A stretch of DNA of 64,000 nucleotides from Perognathus longimembris pacificus (taxonomy: Eukaryota > Chordata > Mammalia > Rodentia > Heteromyidae). The position numbers and the translations under genes were made by a program. Positions 56,437 to 64,000 of this stretch are shown in pieces. The notes under the pieces were generated by a model that had not been told where the DNA came from, did not search any database, and worked only from the letters and a program-made list of their open reading frames with translations. The stretch's first letter is position 1; each line of letters opens with the position of its first letter. The stretch is taken from contig NC_063174.1 in the NCBI RefSeq assembly GCF_023159225.1, positions 30,773,983 through 30,837,982 of the forward strand, read 5' to 3'.

Positions 56437-57713
56437 ATTAGTTGTTTTTTGGTTGTTCTTTCCCCCACCCCATAAAGATATGGCTTACCCTTAGTGTGGA
56501 GGCAGACCACAACTTCATGAAGTTCAATAACCTTTAGATTTGTTTGATTAACCCTTTCCATGTTTTGCTATGTCATTTGGATATAAGCCAAGAAATGAAA
56601 GTATTCCACTTAATCCTTTTTGGTCCTCGGGCTACCCTTCCTGAATCAGTTTCCTTTCTCTGGCTTCTCCAAAAAGAGAATTTCAACTTCCATTCCAGTT
56701 TCTTATTTTCCTCTGGAATGGATTTCAAAGGGTGAAGCATACTCCTTTGTATATGTTTAATGACTTTGGAACAAGGATTCTGGGGAGTTTTATGAGACTT
56801 CCTTCCTTCCCCTTCAATTAAGCCATGTTCTGAATTACCCAGAGAAGCCCTCTGGATGCATCTTGGGTTCTTCCATTTACCCATGGCCAGACTCCTCATT
56901 AGGGCAGAACTGTACCTAGGAAGGAGTAAGGTCCTGCTCAAGGGAAGAGCAATACATGATAGACCCTTCTGGAATCCAGTGACAGGGGTTTGTTATAGGG
57001 GTATTAACTCCATACTCTAGAGGCACAATTGACATTGGAATGCCCAGGGAAGGCTTCACAGGGGTTGTGAGATATTTGGGCTCAGGGCTGAACTGATACC
57101 CTGGGATTATACTAAATCCTCTTGGGACCCCAGTGTGTGAATTTTGACCACCTAGAAAGTACCCGGTAGAAAATTTCCCTTGAGACGTGTACCATTCTGG
57201 GAATGTCTAAAATTAGCCAGAGAAGTTGGTCTGACCAGCCTTCATGGCCTCAGGTATCTTATGACCAGGGTGAGTCACATCCCCTGTGCTGTTCAGGTGT
57301 GTCTCCTGAGAGCTTGTTCTAGGACTTTTTAGAGAAGGGCCTGTGATGGATGACTGACAAACTGATGAGCAAGCACTTTTTCTCCCCCTGAACAATTCTT
57401 GCTGCTCATCCTAGCAGCTAAGTAACAAGTACTCAAACCTCTTCCCTAGAATGTTCCTCTGGAGCAATCTTGAGCAATCGCAGGTCAGCCCTGCAACCCC
57501 TTGTGGGTCTCTGTTAGCACTTGTTTCCATTGCCCAAGAAAATCCTTTCTGAGACCTCAGCAGGCAGGCATAATGGCTTTAGAAAAGTTCAGAAACGCAG
57601 TCACCTTGTGTGGAAATGTGGAGAGGGCTCTGGGTTCAGGCCTAAGCAGGCCTAGACAGCTGAATTGGGATGTGGTGTTGACCAAGTCAGTCTCACAAGG
57701 CTCAGTATATGGC

Positions 57714-57760
57714 TGTGGTGGTGGTGGTGGTGGTGGTGTGGTGTGTGTGCACGCGTGTGT
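57714..57760 (+). repeat. (GGT)n then (GT)n tract
   Basis: About nine TGG units running into GT and an alternating gcacgcgtgtg end. Confidence 0.95.
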
Positions 57761-57820
57761 TCTGCCTAGAGAGGGCTGGAGAGAATGCACAGGTGCTCAG
57801 CATACCTGGGTCCTAGCCAG

Positions 57821-57836
57821 CACTGCAGAGGGCGCT
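57821..57836 (+). promoter_or_regulatory. CTCF-like motif
   Basis: cactgcagagggcgct fits the CTCF core (AG-R-GGGCGCT side intact). Single motif only. Confidence 0.4.
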
Positions 57837-58397
57837 GTGGAGCAGAGGGAAGGTCCGGGCTGAGAAAGCCCCACTGCATTTGCCATATTTATCAGCCATT
57901 CCTGGAAAACAGGGCTTCATTTCAACCTAGAGTATTTCCTAGTGACCACTGTCATAAGACCTACATGGCCAGCCTGTGTCAACTCACAGGGAGGGAGTGG
58001 TGTGGGAGCCAGCTTGTCCCAGCTCTGTCCTTACCTCATTGGGCTGTAACACAATCCAGGTTGGACAGAGACCAACCTTTCCCTGGGGCCTGGAAGGCCG
58101 ATGACCTTTTCTTCTCAGATCCAAAACAAAGAACTAGACCCATGGAAGCCCCGGCACAGCCCACTGTACACAGGAGACTCCCAGGGAGACTTGGCTTCAG
58201 ACACTGGAGAAGCCGTAATGAGAAGGCCACCATCACTGCCCACCAGGCATCCAGGGCCAGGGAAGCCTGGCTCACTTGGCAGCAAGGAGAATCTCCAAGT
58301 CACCTGGTGTCCCCTGCTTGATGTGCAGCCTTCTTCCATCTGACAACTAGTGTGGCTTCCCTCCAAACACATCTTCTGTTGAAAAAGCAAGGCATAG

Positions 58398-58470
58398 ATC
58401 ACTCAAAAGCCAGAATAGAGCTACAACTCAAATGGTAGAGCACTATCCTGGAGCAAGAAAGCTGAGAGAC
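58398..58470 (+). repeat. SINE right arm, part 1, interrupted by a retrocopy
   Basis: gatcactcaaaagccagaat, gagctacaactcaaatggta and gagcactatcctggagc match the shared right arm. It continues after the insertion at 58908 with agtatccaggccctgagttc. Confidence 0.85.
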
Positions 58471-58891
58471 TGAAAGACATATGAAACTTTGTTAAATTGA
58501 TTTAAGAGATGGAAGTAATTTGGCATGGAAAGTTCTAGTTATCTACTCTCATTTTTCAAATTTACATAGTTTTAAAAGATGAAAATACCAAGTAATGCAT
58601 CTTGCAGTGGAGTGCTTAAAAGATTAAGTACTGCAGACCCATCGTTGGAGGAGATACTAAAAAGGCCAAAATAAATTTAGAGAATGCTAGTTTAAATATA
58701 ATTAAATACTAGTGTGGGGGGTCCTAAGAAAGATCTGCTTGATGGAATTTCTTTTTATGTTTTATAGCTAGAGGAGTTGGAAACACTTCATAGATGATCA
58801 AGGACAGAAAATAACCTTGAAATAGAGTTCTTGTTTTCCAGTTATTGTAAATAAAAAGTTGAATCATTTTAAAAAAGATACTGAAAAAAAA
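58471..58891 (+). pseudogene. Processed retrocopy of an mRNA 3' end, inserted in a SINE
   Basis: A 16-bp duplication, aagaaagctgagagac, at 58455-58470 and 58892-58907 brackets this 421-bp segment. It ends with AATAAA at 58850-58855, about 28 bp before an A-run at 58884, the spacing of a real polyadenylation site. It has no L1, SINE or LTR features and no coherent frame, so it looks like a 5'-truncated copy of a cellular 3' UTR moved by L1 machinery. The parent gene is not recognised. Confidence 0.75.
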
Positions 58892-58907
58892 AAGAAAGCT
58901 GAGAGAC

Positions 58908-58950
58908 AGTATCCAGGCCCTGAGTTCAAGCCCCACACACGTATGTGCAC
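58908..58950 (+). repeat. SINE right arm, part 2, with CA-rich end
   Basis: agtatccaggccctgagttc and aagccccacacac complete the arm begun at 58398. Confidence 0.85.
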
Positions 58951-59013
58951 ACACACATGTACACTGGGGACAGCCAGGGGCTGGAAACAGGTGCCAGGGA
59001 GGATGGTGTTAAA

Positions 59014-59248
59014 AGACAGGTGCCGGTAGCTCACACCTGTAATCCTAGCTACTCAGGAGGCAGAGACCTGAGGATCTCAGTCTGAAGCCAGCCTGGCCAG
59101 AAAAGTCCCCGTGAGACTCATCTCCAATTAACCACTCACGAACTGAAAGGGTCACTGTGGCTCAAGTGGTGGAACACTTGCTTTAAGCACAGAGGCTCAG
59201 GGACAGTGCCCAGGTCCTGAGTTCAATCCCAACTGACAAAAAAAAAAG
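59014..59248 (+). repeat. Type-A SINE, sense, full length
   Basis: gacaggtgccggtagctcac, actcaggaggcagagacctg, tctccaattaaccactcacg, cactgtggctcaagtggtgg and gagttcaatcccaactg plus A tail. Confidence 0.94.
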
Positions 59249-59929
59249 AAAAGGAAAGAGTACAGCTTTCACCTACAGACAGTCTTGTTGGTGTGGAGTG
59301 GAGCCATATTCTTGTCTACACAGAGGGCTTTTTACCAATTATGCTGGAAATTCACTTCCCTCTAGTGATCTATTAAGAAAGGGGTAGAAAGTGCCTTTGT
59401 TTGCCCTGATATCCTCATCATGCACCAGGCGTCCAGTGGGTCCTGATGTACCCACACATACGCTGTTCTTACTCCTGTGCCTCTTTCTCCTGGTTATTAA
59501 CATTTCCACTAAGCCATTGCTCTAAGACAATCCAGGTGATGCCACCTCCTCCCTGGTCATCCTCATGGATATGAAGGCCAGTTGCTGATTTTATGTCTTT
59601 AGAAGCTCTGCCTCCTCTCTCCTTACTCTGACCCTGACTTTCTACTCCATCTAGCACTGCCAAATTCAAGTCTCAACAGCTCCCTGACAGGTTCAGCTGC
59701 CCCTAGCCAATCTTTTTCTGTTCTGCTGGGAACCTCTTAATTCCTTGGGCTGCAACATGATCCCAGCTGGACAGAGACCAGCTTGGAGTTGTTCAGTTTC
59801 TCAGCAGAGCTCTCAGGGCCCTTCTTAACTTGAAGGACCTCATCTTCCTCTCCAGCCCAGAGATTTTTTCATGGTTTCGTGCTTTCTTGTCAGCTCCACT
59901 GTCCAACCCATTCCAGCAATGGTCCTCAG
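59249..59929. other. PRKCH: Intronic stretch without recognised genes
   Basis: No gene recognised. The right part may already be LINE-2 derived. Confidence 0.4.
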
Positions 59930-60370
59930 AGCCCACCTGCCCTTCTGGGCCTCAAGGCCTGCCTCTGGGCCTCTGCCATGGTTACCTGCACACCCTCTCC
60001 TTCTCTGAGTGGGGAACTGGGATGCAGGCTTTCAGACCCAGCTCAATTTCTGCTGTGAAGCTGTCCCTCTCTCCTCCCATGGGAGACAATTAACTGCTCT
60101 TTAATATTTGTCTCATAGTACTTGATTTGTACTTCAATTATACCTCTGACATTATGCAGCAGTTAGTGTTTTTTCTCTCTCTCTCTCTGTTTGGATACAT
60201 AATTGAGGGGTAATGGTGAACTAAGTCATCCTGATCCCTGCCTTCACGGAGCTTACTATTGGTGCCCTCATTTTTTTTAAGTTTCTTGTGGAGAAAGGTT
60301 ATCTGTAGTTTTGTTTGGCTGTCACAAACCCTGGCACACAGTAGCCAGTTGCTGCATGAATGATAACTCA
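59930..60370 (+). mobile_element. LINE-2 3' relic, sense
   Basis: aggctttcagacccagctca, tgctgtgaagctgtccctc, gatccctgccttcacggagc and aaccctggcacacagtagcc appear in L2 3' order, interrupted by a (CT)n at about 60175. Confidence 0.6.
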
Positions 60371-60377
60371 GTGAAAG

Positions 60378-60402
60378 GTGGGGGGTGGGGGGTGGGGGTG
60401 GA
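60378..60402 (+). other. G-quadruplex candidate
   Basis: Three long G-runs (6, 6, 5) separated by single T, plus GG; the long runs allow four G3 tracts. Confidence 0.65.
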
Positions 60403-60436
60403 GCCAGTTTCTTACAAAGTACATGGAAAGCCTTGG

Positions 60437-60650
60437 AGGGTCATAGTCTCCTCCCCTTCTACTTAGAAGGCTCAGATCTGAGGATAGCAGTTCAAAGCCA
60501 GTCTGGACAGAAAAGTCCCATGAAACTCTTATCTCCAATTAACTACCAAAACTCCAGAAGTGGAGGTGTGGCCCCAGTGGTAGAGTGCCAGCTTTAAGCA
60601 TAAAAGCCAAAGGAGAACCCAAGGCCCTGAGTTCAAGCCCCAGTATTGGC
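60437..60650 (+). repeat. Type-A SINE, sense
   Basis: ggctcagatctgaggatagc, ttcaaagccagtctggac, ctccaattaactaccaaaac and ggccctgagttcaagcccca. Confidence 0.9.
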
Positions 60651-60673
60651 ATGTGCGCACGTGCGCACACACA

Positions 60674-60714
<41 letters not shown>

Positions 60715-60717
60715 AGA
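60651..60717 (+). repeat. (CA)n microsatellite with Z-DNA-prone head
   Basis: atgtgcgcacgtgcgcacac is alternating and CpG-containing, followed by about 22 CA units; at the SINE 3' end, about 230 bp upstream of the PRKCH exon. Confidence 0.95.
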
Positions 60718-60784
60718 GCTATGTTTTTCTGTGGAATTAGCTAATTTATAGTCCCATCTTTGTGAGGCCTGAAGCAAGTTCTAA

Positions 60785-61108
<324 letters not shown>

Positions 61109-61457
61109 TGACCACAGCTACCCCGGGCTGTTTTCATGTGCTGCATTCAAGCAGGCAGCACTGAGCATGAACGCCTCCAGACGTTATGGCTCATTGGGCG
61201 AATGGTTTGAAAATGTCCAAGGTTCATGTAAATAAAAATTTGAGTTAACAAAAAAGTTACAAAAATTGCAGTTGCTTTAGGCTTTACTTAAATGAGGACA
61301 AAGTGTGTTCAGCTTATGACAACCTAATTTATTTTCCTTCTTGTCTCTATGTTGTGATTTAATGCCAGCTTCATTTAGCAGATCTAAAGAAAAGCTCTTA
61401 ACTCTAATATGAAGGAAAGAGTGCAGTCTCTTCTCTCTGTATTAATAGTTGTTTCTC

Positions 61458-61566
61458 TCCTTCCTTCCTTCCTTCTTTCCTTCCTTCCTTCCTTCCTTTC
61501 TCTTTTTCCTTTCTCTCTCTTTTTCTTTCTTTCTCTTTTTCTGTATCTTCCTTCCTTTTCTTTCTT
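61458..61566 (+). repeat. (TTCC)n/(TTTC)n pyrimidine tract
   Basis: About 108 nearly pure pyrimidines on the transcribed-sense strand in the 960-bp intron. Confidence 0.96.
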
Positions 61567-61804
61567 TTTTTTTGTGCTAGTAATTGGACTTGAACTCAGA
61601 GCCTCATGCTTTTCTCTTGGATTTTTTGCTGAAGGTGGGTGCTTTAATATTTGAACCATGCCTCAAGTCTGGCATTTTGTTGGTTAATTGGAGATAAAAA
61701 TCTCTTGGACTTTTCTGCCCCAGGCTGGCTTTGAACCATGATGCTTAGATCTTAGTCTCCTGAGTAGCTAGGGTTATAGGTGTAAGCCACCAGTATTTGG
61801 CTGC
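61567..61804 (-). repeat. Type-A SINE, antisense
   Basis: tggacttgaactcagagcct, tggttaattggagataaaaa, aggctggctttgaaccatga and gtgtaagccaccagtatttg. About 240 bp before the next PRKCH exon. Confidence 0.92.
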
Positions 61805-62047
61805 ATTGATAGATTTTTCAGACATTGCTGTTTTGAGTCTGCATGTGCTATTCCCTTGGCCTAAGCAGATTGTAAATGCTTTATCACTTAGAAGAGAAGA
61901 CACCTCTATAGACCAGTCTATAGAGATGGAATAAAGCAAACACAGGAGACTTCATCTTTTTCCTGTGCTCCATCATCTCTAGTCACAAGGAATGCCTGTG
62001 TTAAGCAGATGCATGCAGCCCCTCTCACAGTGCCCTTGTTTGCACAG

Positions 62048-62236
62048 ATCCTCCAGGAGATGCTGTATGGGCCAGCTGTTGACTGGTGGGCCATGGGCGT
62101 GCTGCTCTATGAGATGCTGTGTGGCCATGCCCCCTTTGAGGCGGAGAACGAAGATGACCTCTTCGAGGCCATACTGAATGATGAAGTGGTCTACCCTACC
62201 TGGCTGCATGAAGAAGCCACAGGGATCCTGAAGTCT
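62048..62236 (+). CDS. PRKCH: PRKCH internal exon: helices F and G of the C-lobe (probably exon 12)
   Basis: This 189-bp exon (63 codons, phase 0 at both ends) follows gtttgcacag and precedes gtaagt. It starts [14 protein letters not shown], which follows directly on the APE motif of the preceding exon, and continues with helix F ([11 protein letters not shown]), the acidic [14 protein letters not shown] segment and the helix G region [17 protein letters not shown]. It supplies the structural core of the C-lobe, including the conserved DxW Asp of helix F. Sequence matches PKC eta ([12 protein letters not shown]) and not epsilon (EYGPSVDWWALG). The next exon, expected to begin FMTKNP, and the terminal turn-motif and hydrophobic-motif exon are not in the window. 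Confidence 0.97.
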
Positions 62237-62784
62237 GTAAGTTTGCCTTGTCTGGCCAGCTTTCCCCCTACTGCAAACCTACTACTGCATTCTATATGGG
62301 CTTCTTGTGTCTTTTCTGAATATCTCCTACTTGTAAGCTACTAGGACTAACTAAAGTTTATGCCTCAGTCTAAAGCATCAAAGCATTCTCAGGCTGTTCT
62401 GCAGTACTTATTTCTGGTCCAATATGCAATGAAAGTTGACAGTTTCGTTTGCCAGCAACCAAGTATTTCTAGCACTTTTCTTTCAAGCATTTCTATATTC
62501 TAGCACCAGGTCTTGAGCTTATAAGTGAGGCCCCCAGCTGAATCAATGGCAGGACATCACGTTTAGTGAATGCCATTCCCAGTTTGTTGTAATATCATTT
62601 GTGCTTCCATTGACCATGTCCAAGGACCAGGACAAACGGGTACTTTCCCTCACTGCTCCTAGAGGAGGAGGCTTTTCCAAACCTCTCTAGGTCTCTTTGG
62701 CCACCATGATATTCTTTTATGCAAGACAGGTATCCAGGATTCTGTGTACTCCGTCATATCGAAAAATCCTTATTTTGTTTGCTT

Positions 62785-63074
62785 GTTTGTTTTGCTGGTT
62801 TGGGGATTGAACTCAGGGCCTGGGTACTCACCCTCCCTCTCTCCTTCCCTCCCTCTCTCTCTTTTTTCTTTCTCTCTCTGATCTGTTTTGCTCAAGGCTA
62901 GTGCTCTATGTCTTGAACCACAGCATCACTTCAGCTTTTTGGTGATTAGTTGGAGATAATCATGTCTTAGACTTTCTTGCCTGGGTCTAGCTTTGTATTG
63001 GGATCCTCAAATATCAACCTTCTTAATAGCTAAGATAAGGTTACCAGCTACAGGGAAAGCCACAGGCACCTGGT
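62785..63074 (-). repeat. Type-A SINE, antisense, with pyrimidine insertion
   Basis: ggggattgaactcagggcct, a CT-rich expansion at 62830-62880, atgtcttgaaccacagcatc, gattagttggagataatcat and aagccacaggcacctgg. Confidence 0.88.
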
Positions 63075-63229
63075 TCTTTTCTTTTTTTTTTTTTCAGTGT
63101 ATTCAAATCACTTTGCTGCATCCCTTACTTTGAGGTGAGAAATAAACATGGATTTGATGCCCTTACATTCAGAATTAAAATGTCTTTGTATTTTGGGCCA
63201 CTTTTACACTTGTCCTGTTCAAAAACCAT

Positions 63230-63442
63230 GTAGCTAATGGTCTCTGGTGGCTCATCCCTATAATTCTATAATTTGTCAGGTAGCTGAGATTTGAGGATAT
63301 GTTTCAAAGCCAGGCCAGACAAGAAAATCTGTAAGACTCATATCTCTAAAACCAGAAATGACTTTTTAAAGTAGTAGAGCATTAGCCTGGAGTGAAAAAG
63401 CTAAAGGGATAGTTTGCAGGCCCTGAGTACAAGTACAATATC
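63230..63442 (+). repeat. Type-A SINE, sense, diverged
   Basis: ggtctctggtggctcatccc, gctgagatttgaggatatg, tttcaaagccaggccag and gccctgagtacaagtac. Confidence 0.82.
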
Positions 63443-63454
63443 ATTGTATACAAA

Positions 63455-63503
63455 CAGACACATACACATGCATACACACACATACACACACACATACACA
63501 CAA
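63455..63503 (+). repeat. CA/CATA microsatellite
   Basis: Imperfect CACATA/CACA units after the SINE end. Confidence 0.93.
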
Positions 63504-64000
63504 GTCATGTAGTGTCACTGTGATGTGCAGAGAGTCTTAAAAATCCATTTATTAGGGGAAAATTAAGACAGACCATTCTCTGTTGGCTCTTCTCTATATG
63601 AATGTATGGAATTTTATCCCATAGATTCTATCCTCAGTTAATATTTCTTTTACTTACTTTCCTAAAGTTGTGTCTTTTCCGGTGATGTAAAATAAAAGCT
63701 GAATTTGGTAAAATATTAGTAACCTTGTTGAAAGACTTGTCCCTTAGGAAGCTCCAGCCATATGATGAGTGCCATTTTGAGAACATCTTGTATGCAGGTC
63801 ACAGTGAACTAGCATGGTGGTCATTGAGAATTCTCTGAACCACTAAAAATCACAGAAATTCTTCTCAGGGAAATACTGCCCAAATGATTCACACTTCATA
63901 ACATGAATTTTCATGCTCTCAGGTGCTGATAATTTCCTGAAATGGAGACAGCACTGATCTATAGAAATAAAGTAAAATACTTTGAGGGTCTACCAAATGC

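Larger units (their letters stand above)
56437..58397. other. PRKCH: Intronic stretch without recognised genes
   Basis: About 2 kb without a nameable transposon. Contains a (GGT)n/(GT)n tract and a CTCF-like motif (listed). A 178-codon frame at 57785-58321 has long competitors on both strands and no motif; treated as chance. Confidence 0.45.
62237..64000 (+). other. PRKCH: PRKCH intron, 5' part (downstream exon outside window)
   Basis: The intron opens with gtaagt after the phase-0 exon. It holds an antisense and a sense type-A SINE and a CA-rich tract. From 63504 to the window end I see no gene or recognisable repeat. Confidence 0.9.

Noticed and set aside
57785..58321. 178-codon open frame as a gene
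   Set aside because: Overlapping long frames on both strands and no recognisable motif; GC-richer sequence lowers stop frequency.

Overview
The window is rodent genomic DNA. It shows mammalian exon-intron structure, L1 LINEs, B1-like (7SL-derived) and ID-like (tRNA-derived) SINEs, long (CA)n tracts and relics of L2, MIR and MaLR repeats. The composite SINEs, with a B1-like or ID-like left arm joined to a shared tRNA-like right arm, point to a castorimorph, most likely a heteromyid (kangaroo rat or pocket mouse). That species guess is inference from the repeats only.

The only protein-coding gene supported is PRKCH (protein kinase C eta), on the + strand. Three consecutive internal exons lie at 20678-20832, 60949-61087 and 62048-62236. 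Together they encode about 161 residues of the kinase domain, from the hinge after the gatekeeper through the catalytic loop, DFG motif, activation loop and APE motif to helices F and G. All three have GT donors, AG acceptors and matching phases. The P-loop and ATP-lysine exons, the regulatory C1/C2 exons and the C-terminal tail lie outside the window. Everything else is intron: the 3' part of one intron (1-20677), an intron of about 40.1 kb (20833-60948), a 960-bp intron (61088-62047) and the 5' part of another (62237-64000).

The introns are packed with transposable elements. Region 1-1482 holds an antisense L1 5' end (5' UTR plus most of ORF1), with a second, sense L1 3' end inserted into or beside it. 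Region 8526-9172 is an antisense solo ERV LTR with recognisable U3, R and U5 signals. Region 13951-15584 is a 5'-truncated L1 with a 15-bp target-site duplication. Region 38930-39965 is an ancient L1 split by a MaLR LTR. Region 53865-54575 is an L2 relic. Region 58471-58891 is a processed mRNA 3' end inserted inside a SINE. About 50 SINE copies or fragments are spread throughout, many ending in (CA)n.

Items that repeats do not explain include a CpG-rich patch near 9.85-10.15 kb with a full CRE and a TATA-like box, phased ACTTAATTAG motifs at 7.58-7.62 kb, CTCF-like motifs, Z-DNA, G4 and purine tracts, and a possible unannotated exon at 36.34-36.70 kb. I found no CRISPR, operon or new multi-gene system. 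Repeat boundaries are read by eye and usually good to about 10-20 bp, except where target-site duplications fix them exactly.
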